NCBI RefSeq assembly: GCF_001905385.1
Contig: NZ_LIPF01000003.1
Location: 124,001-188,000, forward strand
DNA from: Streptomyces sp. CB02414
GTDB lineage: Bacteria > Actinomycetota > Actinomycetes > Streptomycetales > Streptomycetaceae
Direction: 5' to 3'
Length of the DNA: 64,000 nt
Shown here: positions 55,735-64,000 of the stretch, piece by piece
How positions within the stretch are numbered: the stretch's first letter is position 1
Layout: each line of letters begins with the position of its first letter
Position numbers and translations under genes: made by a program
Notes under the pieces: generated by a model
The model's database searches: none
What the model saw: only the letters and a program-made list of their open reading frames with translations
Told to the model about the DNA's origin: nothing

Positions 55735-56040
55735 ATGGCACAGATCATGCGACCCGCCAAGCCCCGGACCGGCCTGCTGGCCACCGACGGCAAACCGCAC
55801 CCCCTTCAGGACACCTTGCTGGCCGTGGGCCTCGTCCTGGCCGTGCTCGCCCTGGCCACCGCGTACTTCCGCGGGCTCCACGTCCTGACCTCCTGGGCAG
55901 GTCTGCTGGGTGTCCTGACCGCCGGATACGGCCAGCTCATCTCGGTGACGACGCGCGAGCGCTTCGGCCTGGTCCTGGCACTGGGAGGCTCCGCACTCGG
56001 TCTGTTCTTCGGCATCAGCCACGGTGGGTTCTTCGGCTGA
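55735..56040 (+). CDS. Small membrane protein
   Basis: A 101-aa protein with three helices (about residues 25-43, 50-65 and 76-95). The cytoplasmic N-terminus contains [21 protein letters not shown]. The function is unknown. It has a good ribosome site (GGAGG). It diverges from rpsF and lies 138 bases before femX. Confidence 0.75.
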   Translation: MAQIMRPAKPRTGLLATDGKPHPLQDTLLAVGLVLAVLALATAYFRGLHVLTSWAGLLGVLTAGYGQLISVTTRERFGLVLALGGSALGLFFGISHGGFFG

Positions 56041-56178
56041 GCCCCGGTCGCCGCCCGGCCATCGAGGACCTCCTTGCACCCGTACGCCGGACGGGGCGCT
56101 CACAGGGCGCAGTAGGCTTCGCGCGAGAGCCGGAGCCCCTGTACCCATGGGGACACACCAGCCCGAGGAGCGCCCCGA

Positions 56179-57300
56179 ATGAGCCTGACCCTGAGGACCA
56201 TCAGTCGCGAGCAGCATCTGGCCTACATCCAGAGTCTGCCGGCGGCGAGTCACATGCAGGTCCCGGCATGGGCGGACGTGAAGGCCGAATGGCGCTCCGA
56301 GAACCTCGGCTGGTTCGACGACCGGACCGGTCAGCTGGTCGGCGTGGGCCTGGTCCTCTACCGGCAGCTCCCCAAGATCAAGCGCTACCTCGCCTACCTC
56401 CCCGAGGGCCCGGTCATCAACTGGTACGCGCCGAATCTCCAGGACTGGATGGAGCCGATGCTGGCGCACCTGAAGCAGCAGGGCGCCTTCTCGGTGAAGA
56501 TGGGCCCGCCGGTGATCATCCGGCGCTGGGACGCCGCGTCCATCAAGAAGGGCATCCAGGACCCCGACGTCAAGCGCCTGCGTGACATAGAGGCCGACCA
56601 CATCGAGCCGCGCGCCTTCGAGGTGGCCGACAAGCTGCGCCGCATGGGCTGGCAGCAGGGTGAGGACGGCGGCGCCGGCTTCGGCGACGTGCAGCCCCGC
56701 TACGTCTTCCAGGTGCCGCTGGCCAACCGCTCCCTGGAAGAGGTCCACAAGAACTTCAACCAGCTGTGGCGCCGCAACATCAAGAAGGCCGAGAAGGCCG
56801 GCGTCGAGGTCGTCCAGGGCGGCTACCACGACCTGGAGGAGTGGCAGCGCCTGTACGAGATCACGGCCGTGCGCGACCACTTCCGGCCGCGCCCGCTGTC
56901 GTACTTCCAGCGCATGTGGGCGGCCCTCAACAACGAGGACCCCAACCGCATGCGGCTGTACTTCGCCCGGCACAACGGGGTGAACCTGTCGGCGGCGACG
57001 ATGCTGGTCGTCGGCGGACACGTCTGGTACTCCTACGGCGCCTCGGACAACATCGGCCGTGAGGTCCGGCCGTCGAACGCCATGCAGTGGGCGATGCTCC
57101 GCGACTCCTACGCGCTGGGCGCCACCGTCTACGACCTGCGCGGCATCTCCGACTCCCTGGACGAGAGCGACCACCTCTTCGGTCTGATCCAGTTCAAGGT
57201 CGGCACGGGCGGGCAGGCGGCCGAGTACCTCGGCGAGTGGGACTTCCCTCTGAACAAGCTGCTCCACAAGGCGCTCGACATCTACATGTCGCGCCGCTGA
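56179..57300 (+). CDS. femX: FemX-type peptidoglycan branch peptidyltransferase
   Basis: A 373-aa aminoacyl-tRNA-dependent transferase of the FemABX family. It has the two GNAT-like domains, with ASHMQVPAWADVKAEW near residue 25 and a coiled-coil-like helical arm (about 235-260). In S. coelicolor FemX adds the glycine branch to the LL-DAP of the lipid-linked peptidoglycan precursor and is essential. The C-terminus contains LIQFKVGTGGQAAEYLGEWDFP, the family's closing motif. It lies 61 bases before a racemase-like gene. Confidence 0.93.
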   Translation: MSLTLRTISREQHLAYIQSLPAASHMQVPAWADVKAEWRSENLGWFDDRTGQLVGVGLVLYRQLPKIKRYLAYLPEGPVINWYAPNLQDWMEPMLAHLKQQGAFSVKMGPPVIIRRWDAASIKKGIQDPDVKRLRDIEADHIEPRAFEVADKLRRMGWQQGEDGGAGFGDVQPRYVFQVPLANRSLEEVHKNFNQLWRRNIKKAEKAGVEVVQGGYHDLEEWQRLYEITAVRDHFRPRPLSYFQRMWAALNNEDPNRMRLYFARHNGVNLSAATMLVVGGHVWYSYGASDNIGREVRPSNAMQWAMLRDSYALGATVYDLRGISDSLDESDHLFGLIQFKVGTGGQAAEYLGEWDFPLNKLLHKALDIYMSRR

Positions 57301-57361
57301 CCCCCACCTCTCATCCCCACCCGCACCTCTGACAGCCACGAGAAAGGTTCCAGGTCCGGCC

Positions 57362-58393
57362 ATGGCGCTCACCCTCTACGTCGACACCGCGCGCTGGCGG
57401 GCGCATCACAAGCACGTGCAGGAGCAGTTCCCGGGGCTGGTCCCGGTCTGCAAGGGCAATGGCTACGGCTTCGGGCACGAGCGGCTGGCGGAGGAGGCGA
57501 CAAGGCTCGGCTCGGACGTGCTGGCCGTCGGCACCACGTACGAAGCCGCCCGGATCAAGGACTTCTTCGGCGGCGACCTGCTGGTGCTGACGCCGTACCG
57601 GCGTGGTGAGGAGCCGGTGCCGCTGCCCGACCGGGTCGTGCGCTCGGTGTCGTCCGTGGACGGCGTGTACGGCCTCGTGGGTGCGCGTGTGGTCATCGAG
57701 GTGATGTCCTCGATGAAGCGGCACGGCATCAGCGAGCAGGACCTGCCGCAGCTGCACGCCGCCATAGAGAATGTCCGGCTGGAGGGCTTCGCCATCCACC
57801 TGCCGCTGGACCGCACCGACGGCTCGGACGCCGTCGAGGAGGTCATCGGCTGGATGGACCGCCTGCGTGCGGCGCGTCTTCCGCTGCACACGATGTTCGT
57901 CAGCCACCTCAAGGCGGACGAGCTGGCCCGGCTCCAGCAGCAGTTCCCGCAGACCCGCTTCCGGGCCCGGATCGGCACCCGGCTGTGGCTGGGGGACCAC
58001 GAGGCCACCGAGTACCGCGGTGCGGTCCTGGACGTCACTCGCGTCGCCAAGGGGGAGCGCTTCGGCTACCGGCAGCAGAGGGCGGCCTCCGACGGGTTCC
58101 TGGTGGTCGTGGCGGGCGGTACGTCGCACGGTGTGGGCCTGGAGGCACCGAAGGCCCTGCACGGCGTCATGCCGCGTGCCAAGGGCGTCGCCCGGGCCGG
58201 CCTCGCGACGGTCAACCGGAACCTCTCGCCGTTCGTCTGGGGCGGCAAGCAGCGCTGGTTCGCGGAGCCGCCGCACATGCAGGTCTCCATCCTGTTCGTG
58301 CCCTCGGACGCTCCGGAGCCCACGGTCGGCGACGAGCTGGTGGCCCATCTGCGGCACACCACCACGCAGTTCGACCGGATTCTCGACCGCTAG
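57362..58393 (+). CDS. Alanine-racemase-like PLP protein
   Basis: A 343-aa protein. The N-terminal domain is an alanine-racemase TIM barrel, with the PLP lysine in VCKGNGYGFGHERLAEEA (near residue 30). The second half does not show the standard Alr C-terminal domain, and I cannot find its catalytic tyrosine. It may use PLP on another amino acid, or bind it without racemising. The position next to femX suggests a role in cell-wall precursors, which is inference. The ATG follows GCCATGG context with no strong ribosome site. Confidence 0.8.
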   Translation: MALTLYVDTARWRAHHKHVQEQFPGLVPVCKGNGYGFGHERLAEEATRLGSDVLAVGTTYEAARIKDFFGGDLLVLTPYRRGEEPVPLPDRVVRSVSSVDGVYGLVGARVVIEVMSSMKRHGISEQDLPQLHAAIENVRLEGFAIHLPLDRTDGSDAVEEVIGWMDRLRAARLPLHTMFVSHLKADELARLQQQFPQTRFRARIGTRLWLGDHEATEYRGAVLDVTRVAKGERFGYRQQRAASDGFLVVVAGGTSHGVGLEAPKALHGVMPRAKGVARAGLATVNRNLSPFVWGGKQRWFAEPPHMQVSILFVPSDAPEPTVGDELVAHLRHTTTQFDRILDR

Positions 58394-58396
58394 CGA

Positions 58397-58431
58397 AAAG
58401 GCCGTACACGGGCCCTCCGTGTACGGCCTTT
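58397..58431 (+). terminator. Terminator after the racemase-like gene
   Basis: A perfect 15-bp stem (58397-58411 with 58417-58431) with a five-base loop and flanking TTT. Confidence 0.9.
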
Positions 58432-58442
58432 CCTGCGTTCGC

Positions 58443-59942
58443 TCAGGGCGAACCGCCCGTCTGCCGGCTCACGCCCCACCGCACCTGTGGCCCCTCGAAG
58501 TGAGCGGCGTGCTGCCCGGGATGAGCCGCTGGTCCCAGGACGAAGACGTCCTGCGCGCCGTCGAGCACCCCGCCCGAGGGGTCGTCGTCGCCCGTGCGCC
58601 GGACCGGGTCCCGTTCCGGCATCAGGATGTCGCGCACGACCATCGCGCACAGGAACAGCGTTCCCAGCAGGTGTGCGCCGATGGCCCAGTGGTAGCCGTC
58701 CGTCGGCAGGCCCTTGTGGGCGTCACCGCTGGTCGTGTAGGCGAGGTACATCCAGATGCCCAGGAAGTACGCGACCTCGCACGCCTGCCAGATCAGGAAG
58801 TCACGCCACTTCGGCCGGGCCAGCGCGGCCAGCGGCACCAGCCAGAGCACGTACTGCGGTGAGTAGACCTTGTTGGTGAGGATGAACGCGGCGACGATCA
58901 GGAAGGCGAGCTGGGCGAACCTGGGGCGCCGGGGCGCCGTGAGGGTGAGCGCCGCGATGGCGCCGCAGCACAGCAGCATCAGGAGCGTGGCGAGGGTGTT
59001 GACGGTCTCGGTGCTGGGCGGGTCGTCGGAGTTGTGGGCCAGGATCAGCCAGAAGGAACCGAAGTCGACGCCCCGCTCCTGGCTGAACGTGTAGAACTTC
59101 GACCAGCCCTCGAAGGCGAAGAGCATCACCGGCAGGTTCACCACCAGCCAGGCGACCGCCGCTCCTCCCAGCGCCTTCCCGAACTCACGCCATCTTCCGG
59201 CACGCCAGCACAGCACCAGCAGCGGTCCGAGGATCAGGAAGGGGTAGAGCTTGGCGGCCGTGGCCAGGCCCAGCAGGACACCGAAGGCCACCGGGCGCCT
59301 CCGCGACCACATCAGGAGGGCGGCGGCCGTCAGGGCGACCGCCAGCAGGTCCCAGTTGATGGTGGCGGTCAGGGCGAAGGCGGGCGCGAGGGCGACCAGC
59401 AGTCCGTCCCAGGGGCGCCGGGCATGGGTGCGGGTCACGCAGACGGCGATGACGGCCGCGCAGACCATGAGCATCCCGGCGTTGACCATCCAGTACCACT
59501 GCTCCTGGTGCTGGATGGAGCCGCTGCCCGGGGTGAGCCAGGACGCGACCTCCATGAACACGCCGGTCAGCACCGGGTACTCGAGGTACTCCATGTCGCC
59601 GGGAAGCTTGTCGAAGTACGGCACCAGGCCGTCGACGAACCCGCGCCCCTGGTACAGGTGCGGGATGTCCGAGTAGCACGCGTGCGTGTACTGGGAGCTG
59701 GCACCGAAGAACCAGGCGCCGTTGTAGCAGGGCGCCTTCTGGACCAGGCCGAGGGCGAACATGCCGATCGCCACGAGCGCGATCACCCGCACAGGCGTCC
59801 ACCAGGACGTCCCGACAAGGGCCCGCCGCCCGACCGGGCCGCCGATCAGCTCACTACCGGCCGCGGCGACCGCGTCCTCCCGGGTCGGCCGCACCGAATC
59901 CGGCTCGCGCACGCTCGCTGGCGTCGATTCTGCACTGGGCAT
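58443..59942 (-). CDS. GT-C membrane glycosyltransferase (GT87/DUF2029 type)
   Basis: A 499-aa integral membrane protein with about 12 helices. It has the extracytoplasmic first loop (PCYNGAWFFGASSQYTHACYSD) and a D-containing segment GRGFVDGLVPYFDKLPGDMEYLEYP as in alpha-mannosyltransferases such as those of mycobacterial lipomannan. Polyprenyl-phosphate-linked sugar is the usual donor in the family. The substrate is not known. The ATG at 59942 (MPSAES) is preferred; ATG at 59951 is an alternative. It lies downstream of the PBP gene on the same strand. Confidence 0.85.
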   Translation of the reverse strand: MPSAESTPASVREPDSVRPTREDAVAAAGSELIGGPVGRRALVGTSWWTPVRVIALVAIGMFALGLVQKAPCYNGAWFFGASSQYTHACYSDIPHLYQGRGFVDGLVPYFDKLPGDMEYLEYPVLTGVFMEVASWLTPGSGSIQHQEQWYWMVNAGMLMVCAAVIAVCVTRTHARRPWDGLLVALAPAFALTATINWDLLAVALTAAALLMWSRRRPVAFGVLLGLATAAKLYPFLILGPLLVLCWRAGRWREFGKALGGAAVAWLVVNLPVMLFAFEGWSKFYTFSQERGVDFGSFWLILAHNSDDPPSTETVNTLATLLMLLCCGAIAALTLTAPRRPRFAQLAFLIVAAFILTNKVYSPQYVLWLVPLAALARPKWRDFLIWQACEVAYFLGIWMYLAYTTSGDAHKGLPTDGYHWAIGAHLLGTLFLCAMVVRDILMPERDPVRRTGDDDPSGGVLDGAQDVFVLGPAAHPGQHAAHFEGPQVRWGVSRQTGGSP

Positions 59943-59978
59943 GGGGCACATCCTGCCGTACGCCCCTGGGAAAGGGCC

Positions 59979-60012
59979 GGGGCCGCCGCACCCTTGTCGG
60001 TGCGGCGGCCCC
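59979..60012 (-). terminator. Terminator after the PBP gene
   Basis: A perfect 14-bp stem (59979-59992 with 59999-60012) and a six-base loop, 60 bases past the PBP stop. Confidence 0.8.
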
Positions 60013-60013
60013 T

Positions 60014-60027
60014 GTTTCACGTGAAAC
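60014..60027. other. parS site, perfect
   Basis: GTTTCACGTGAAAC, two bases from the terminator hairpin and 22 bases (start to start) from the next site. Confidence 0.9.
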
Positions 60028-60035
60028 GTGCGGGT

Positions 60036-60049
60036 GTTTCACGTGAAAC
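60036..60049. other. parS site, perfect, in a 22-bp palindrome
   Basis: A perfect parS whose symmetry extends to 60032-60053. With the neighbouring site it makes a pair, which lies just past the PBP stop. Confidence 0.9.
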
Positions 60050-60071
60050 ACCCATGCGGCGCGTTCTGCGG

Positions 60072-62768
60072 CTAGCCGTTCGGCCCCCCGAATAGGCCGC
60101 CGCCACCGTTCTGGTTGCCTCTACTGTCGTCCTCTTCGCCTGTCGGACTGGGTGACGTCGAGGGCGACGGGCTGCCGCCCGGGGCGCCTGAGTCGTTGCC
60201 GACGCTGCCGTTGCCGCCGCTGTTCCCTTCCTCGCAGTTCCACTCCCAGACGCCGCAAGTGTCTCCCGGCGAGGGGGAGGGGCTGGTGTTCTCGCTCTGG
60301 CTGGGCGACGAGGACGGCGACGGGCTCGACTCTTCTTCTTCCTCCTCCGACTTGGAGGGCGAAGGAGTCGGACTCGGCGACGGGGCGTCGTTGACGACCT
60401 CGCCGATGGGCTCCGGCTTCGGGAACTTCTCCGGCGTGGTGCCCTTCAGCGCGTCCTCCATGTAGTCCTGCCAGATCTCGGACGGGAACGACGCACCGTG
60501 GATCTTCTTCTCGCCACCCGTTCCGTACATCTCCAGGAACTTGCGGTCCTTGATGGACTCGTCGTCCGGATAGCGGAACATGCTGATCGCGGTGGACAGC
60601 TGCGGCGTGTACCCGACGAACCAGGCGGACTTGTTGCCGTCCGTGGTACCGGTCTTGCCCGCCACCTCACGGCCGGGCAGCTGGGCGTTGGTACCCGTGC
60701 CGTCCTCGACGACGGTCTTCAGGATGTCCGTGACGTTGTCCGCCACCAGAGACGTGAACGCCTGCTCGGTCTTGACCTTGTGCGTGAAGATCGTCTGACC
60801 CTCGCGCGTCACCTTGGTCACGGAGTAGGGCTCGCGCTGCTTACCGCTGGCCGCGAAGGTGGCGTACGCGTCCGCCATGCGGATGGCGCTCGGGCTGGAG
60901 ACACCGATGGAGAACGACGGGTAGCCGGCGCCCGCGAGGCTGTCCTCGAGAAGACCCGAGGCGACGGCGGCCTCCTTCACCTTGTCCAGACCGACGTCCA
61001 TGCCCAGCTGCACGAAGGCGGAGTTCACCGACAGCCGCATCGACTCCCGGATGTCGATCTGGTAGTTCGGCGGCTCACCGACCGATTCCTTGCCGTCGTT
61101 CTCCTGCAGCCACTGCTCGCCGTCCTCGTTCTTCCAGATCGTCCCGTCATAGTTCTTGATCTTGAGGTCGTTCTTGCCGCTGTAGAGGCTCTTCGGGGAG
61201 ACGATGGTGCGTTCGTCCTGGGCCTGGATCGGACCGAGCTCGGGGTCGCGCACGCCCCACTTCATCGCCGCCGCGAGCACGAAGGGCTTGAACGTCGACC
61301 CGACCTGGGCGCCGGTCACATCGGCGTTGTTGGTGAAGTGCTTGGTCGCGTCCTGTCCGCCGTACACGGCCTTGATGGCGCCCGTCTCCGGGTCCACGGA
61401 CGCCCCGCCGAACTGGACGTGTGTGTCCTTCTCGGGACGCTTTTCGGGGTCGATCTTCTCCTTGTAGACCTTCTGCACCGCGGCCTCGAGATCGTCGACC
61501 TTCTTCTTGTCGAAGGTCGTGTGAATCGAGTAGCCGCCCTTCTCCAGCTGGTCGCGGGTGGCGACGTTGTTCTTGATCAGGGTCGACTTGGCGAGATCGA
61601 CGAGGTAGCCGATCTGGCCGCCCAGCTTGGCGTTCGACCGCGGGCTCTGCCAGTCCGGCAGCGTCTTGTACTTGGCACGCTCCGCCGCGCTCAGGTAGTC
61701 GTACTCGACCATCTTGTTGAGCGTGTCCTGCATCTGCCTGAGGGCGCGCTCCTGATTCGCCTTGGGCGTGGCAGCCGGGTCGATGGAGGTCGCCCCCGCC
61801 GGGTCGTAGTACGTGGCGCCCTTGACCATGGCCGCGAGGAACGCGCACTCACCCGGGTTGAGGTCGACCGCGTCCTTGTTGAAGTACGCCCGGGCGGCGG
61901 CCTGGATGCCGTAGGCACCGCGTCCGTAGTAGGCGGAGTTCAGGTAGCCCTCGAGGATCTTGTCCTTCGGCTCCTCGGCACCGACCTTGATCGAGACGAA
62001 GATTTCCTTGACCTTGCGGGAAAGCGTCTGGGACTGGTCGTTCAGCATCGCGTTCTTCACGTACTGCTGAGTGATGGTGGACCCGCCCTGTGTGTCACCG
62101 CCGGTGGCCATGTTGAACACAGCCCGGGCGATTCCCTTCGGGTCGATGCCGCTGTCGCTGTAGAAGGTCTTGTTCTCCTGCGCGATGACCGCGTGCCGCA
62201 TCTCCTCGGGGATCCGTGACAGATCGACGATCTGGCGGTTGCGGTCACCGCCCGTCGCGACCATCTGGGTGCCGTCGGCCCAGTAGTAGACGTTGTTCTG
62301 AGCCTCCGCGATCTTGGCGACGTCGGGGACGCCCACCATGGCGTACGCGATGCCCGCGGCGGCCACCAGGCTGCCGAAGAAGCCGATGCACAGGCCGGAC
62401 ACGAGCTTCCACGAGGGCACCCACCGGCGCCACCCGTCCCGGTCACGGCGCGGATAGTCGATCATCCGCTTCTTGCCGGGCGGCGCCCCGCGGCCCCTCC
62501 CGGGGCTGGCGGGAGCGGCCCGCCGGCCGCCGCGACCGGGCTCGGCCGCTCTGCGGCGGCCGCCTGCGCTGCGCTGTGCCGCACGCCTGGCTTCGGCACG
62601 GCTCCCGTACGGACGCTCCTCGTCCTCATGGCCGTGCGAGCCGGACGGAGACCCTGTGGCGCCCCGCGGTGCCGCGCGGCGGCCGGAGGACGAGCCGGAC
62701 TGGCCGCGTCGGGCCGCGGCACGTCCGCCTCCCTGCGGCTGCGGCGGTTTGCGACGGTGCTCGCTCAT
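60072..62768 (-). CDS. Class A penicillin-binding protein
   Basis: An 898-aa bifunctional wall synthase. A basic, Arg/Gly/Ser-rich cytoplasmic tail (1-100) precedes a membrane helix (about 118-140). The GT51 transglycosylase domain has QENKTFY with the catalytic Glu and GGSTITQQYVKN. The transpeptidase domain has STFK, SVN and KTGTT. The C-terminal 110 residues are Ser/Pro/Glu-rich and disordered. The ATG at 62768 follows GAGGAG. It reads away from the padR gene across 352 bases. Confidence 0.96.
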   Translation of the reverse strand: MSEHRRKPPQPQGGGRAAARRGQSGSSSGRRAAPRGATGSPSGSHGHEDEERPYGSRAEARRAAQRSAGGRRRAAEPGRGGRRAAPASPGRGRGAPPGKKRMIDYPRRDRDGWRRWVPSWKLVSGLCIGFFGSLVAAAGIAYAMVGVPDVAKIAEAQNNVYYWADGTQMVATGGDRNRQIVDLSRIPEEMRHAVIAQENKTFYSDSGIDPKGIARAVFNMATGGDTQGGSTITQQYVKNAMLNDQSQTLSRKVKEIFVSIKVGAEEPKDKILEGYLNSAYYGRGAYGIQAAARAYFNKDAVDLNPGECAFLAAMVKGATYYDPAGATSIDPAATPKANQERALRQMQDTLNKMVEYDYLSAAERAKYKTLPDWQSPRSNAKLGGQIGYLVDLAKSTLIKNNVATRDQLEKGGYSIHTTFDKKKVDDLEAAVQKVYKEKIDPEKRPEKDTHVQFGGASVDPETGAIKAVYGGQDATKHFTNNADVTGAQVGSTFKPFVLAAAMKWGVRDPELGPIQAQDERTIVSPKSLYSGKNDLKIKNYDGTIWKNEDGEQWLQENDGKESVGEPPNYQIDIRESMRLSVNSAFVQLGMDVGLDKVKEAAVASGLLEDSLAGAGYPSFSIGVSSPSAIRMADAYATFAASGKQREPYSVTKVTREGQTIFTHKVKTEQAFTSLVADNVTDILKTVVEDGTGTNAQLPGREVAGKTGTTDGNKSAWFVGYTPQLSTAISMFRYPDDESIKDRKFLEMYGTGGEKKIHGASFPSEIWQDYMEDALKGTTPEKFPKPEPIGEVVNDAPSPSPTPSPSKSEEEEEESSPSPSSSPSQSENTSPSPSPGDTCGVWEWNCEEGNSGGNGSVGNDSGAPGGSPSPSTSPSPTGEEDDSRGNQNGGGGLFGGPNG

Positions 62769-63037
62769 CGAACGACTACTCCTCGGGCAGGCGCACCTTT
62801 GCGCGCCTGGAAAAGGCGGCTGGTTTCCGGTCCCCCCGAAGTACGGATGCGGTCCCTTCCGCATTCACCCGTACTGCACCAGGGACAGGGACGCCCACAG
62901 GCGTCACTCGGTTCCCGGTGGTCTGCATGGCGCACAGACTACGCACCGTCAAAACCCCCGAGCCGCGAAGTTCACCTCAAATCAGGCAACTTGCTCGCGA
63001 TGAAACCCTGATGTGATCCCGTTCACCGATCCCCCCC

Positions 63038-63066
63038 TTGTCGCGCACGGAAGCTCGTTCTATCGT
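63038..63066 (+). promoter_or_regulatory. padR promoter
   Basis: -35 TTGTCG and -10 TATCGT (63061-63066) are 17 bases apart, immediately before the operator palindrome. Confidence 0.65.
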
Positions 63067-63093
63067 GCTGATGTATCGAGTCGATACATCAGC
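63067..63093. promoter_or_regulatory. Operator palindrome upstream of padR
   Basis: A 27-base perfect palindrome around a central G, with arms containing ATGTATCGA and TCGATACAT. It covers the transcription start just downstream of the -10. PadR-type regulators bind ATGT...ACAT sites; the spacing here is 11 bases rather than the common eight. Self-repression is likely. Confidence 0.75.
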
Positions 63094-63120
63094 GCGGCAT
63101 AAGGGCGAGAGGAGGCGACG

Positions 63121-63798
63121 ATGAGCCGGCGTTCCGGCATCCTCGAGTTCGCCGTACTCGGCCTGCTCCGCGAATCCCCGATGCACGGCTACGAGCTGCG
63201 CAAACGACTCAACACATCACTGGGTGTGTTCCGGGCGTTCAGCTACGGGACGCTCTACCCCTGCCTCAAGACGCTGGTCGCCAACGGCTGGTTGATCGAG
63301 GAACCGGGGAACGTCGGCGAGGCCGCCGCCTCCCTCACGGGACGCCGCGCCAAGATCGTCTACCGGTTGACGGCCGACGGCAAGGAACACTTCGAGCAGC
63401 TCCTCTCACAGACGGGCCCGGACGCGTACGAGGACGAGACCTTCGCCGCTCGCTTCGCGTTCTTCGGCCAGACGTCGCGTGACGTGCGCATGCGCGTTCT
63501 CGAGGGCCGGCGCAGCCGGCTGGAGGAGCGCCTGGAGAAGATGAGCGCCTCCCTGGCCCGTACCCGGGAGCGACTCGACGACTACACGCTTGAGCTCCAG
63601 CGCCACGGAATGGAGTCCGTGGAGCGCGAGGTGCGCTGGCTGAACGAGCTCATCGAGAGCGAGCGGGCGGGGCGGGACCTGCGGGGTTCCGCGTCGGAGG
63701 GGACCGCTCAACAGGACACGACATCTGGAGCGACGGGCGGCCTGCCCCGGACCGGGGACGACCCCCGGCCGGATACGCCCGGCGACACCGCCACGTGA
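63121..63798 (+). CDS. PadR-family transcriptional regulator
   Basis: A 225-aa regulator. The winged helix-turn-helix (residues 6-85) reads [24 protein letters not shown] long helical C-terminal domain (about 100-185) mediates dimerisation, and the last 35 residues are disordered. The gene lies directly before inositol-1-phosphate synthase in the same direction and may control it. The start follows GAGAGGAGG. Confidence 0.93.
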   Translation: MSRRSGILEFAVLGLLRESPMHGYELRKRLNTSLGVFRAFSYGTLYPCLKTLVANGWLIEEPGNVGEAAASLTGRRAKIVYRLTADGKEHFEQLLSQTGPDAYEDETFAARFAFFGQTSRDVRMRVLEGRRSRLEERLEKMSASLARTRERLDDYTLELQRHGMESVEREVRWLNELIESERAGRDLRGSASEGTAQQDTTSGATGGLPRTGDDPRPDTPGDTAT

Positions 63799-63841
63799 GC
63801 GCCCAGTCAGGGCCTCACTCGTACACACAGGGAGCAACCGG

Positions 63842-64000
63842 AATGGGTTCGGTTCGCGTAGCCATCGTCGGCGTGGGCAACTGCGCCGCATCGCTGGTGC
63901 AGGGCGTCGAGTACTACAAGGACGCCGACCCGGCGTCCAAGGTCCCGGGCCTGATGCACGTCCAGTTCGGCGACTACCACGTCCGTGACATCGAGTTCGT
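63842..64000 (+). CDS. ino1: Myo-inositol-1-phosphate synthase, 5' end only
   Basis: The first 53 codons of a gene leaving the window. [21 protein letters not shown] is the NAD-binding start of actinobacterial inositol-phosphate synthases, which convert glucose 6-phosphate to inositol 1-phosphate for phosphatidylinositol and mycothiol. It starts 43 bases after padR and is preceded by GGGAG. Confidence 0.9.

Larger units (their letters stand above)
62769..63120. other. PBP-padR divergent intergenic region
   Basis: About 350 bases with no gene. It holds the padR promoter and operator at the right end. The PBP promoter could not be placed with confidence. Confidence 0.5.

Noticed and set aside
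55441..57372. A 643-codon open frame antisense to femX and the small membrane protein gene
   Set aside because: It overlaps the convincing femX gene and shows no motif; it arises from GC-rich third positions.

Overview
This window is high-GC actinomycete chromosome, almost certainly from Streptomyces. The evidence is the strong G/C third-position bias, GTG/TTG starts, the sporulation pair ssgR-ssgA, a Tat-exported DyP peroxidase in a Sco copper operon, an LL-DAP-type FemX, and many copies of the Streptomyces parS sequence GTTTCACGTGAAAC. The gene order (pheA-serS, cydABCD, thiC, ssgA/ssgR, ptpA, dnaB, rplI-rpsR-ssb-rpsF, femX, a class A PBP, padR, inositol-phosphate synthase) matches, from memory, the core region of the S. 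coelicolor chromosome just left of oriC. This is ordinary core genome: I see no insertion sequence, prophage, CRISPR array, tRNA or rRNA.

Layout. 1-7.7 kb: end of an M24 aminopeptidase, an RsbW-like anti-sigma kinase, then a copper-trafficking operon (membrane protein, YcnI, Sco, PCuAC, CopC-CopD fusion, Tat-exported DyP peroxidase). 7.7-11.4 kb: pheA, a 570-bp non-coding gap with DnaA boxes, serS and a HAD phosphatase. 11.6-15.5 kb: two linked ABC exporter pairs on the minus strand. 15.7-20.5 kb: an alpha/beta-hydrolase/SDR fusion, a KptA-type RNA 2'-phosphotransferase, a conserved unknown, an F420-type oxidoreductase and a second HAD phosphatase. 20.5-29.6 kb, minus strand: a secreted LytM peptidase, a GAF-domain histidine kinase, cydCD, cydB and cydA, with a perfect Rex operator upstream of cydA. 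29.8-39 kb: a cyclophilin-fold protein, hisC, a LacI regulator, a phosphoesterase, a membrane protein, thiC with a TPP riboswitch, and a YibE/F membrane protein. 38.9-50.3 kb: ssgA, ssgR, small membrane and cupin genes, ptpA, cystathionine gamma-lyase, LysR, NUDIX, GNATs, a MarR/MFS/DUF336 cassette and a serine hydrolase. 50.3-64 kb: dnaB, a MATE exporter, the rpsF-ssb-rpsR-rplI operon, femX with a racemase-like gene, a GT-C glycosyltransferase, a class A PBP, a PadR regulator with its operator, and the start of inositol-1-phosphate synthase.

The most distinctive signals lie on top of the genes. There are nine perfect and three one-mismatch parS sites, unevenly spread. Three are packed between cydB and cydCD, one of them encoding CydCD residues 2-4 and parts of the flanking codons. 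Two more sit in coding sequence, and two form the centre of 34- and 48-bp perfect palindromes at convergent gene ends, where they could also act as terminators. Three clusters of DnaA boxes lie in the pheA-serS, SDR-kptA and dnaB-MATE gaps. The thiC riboswitch carries an unusually long insert with several hairpins, one of them parS-like. I did not find a clearly new multi-gene system. The best candidates for undescribed biology are these chromosome-organisation elements, the hydrolase-SDR fusion, and the femX/racemase-like pair.
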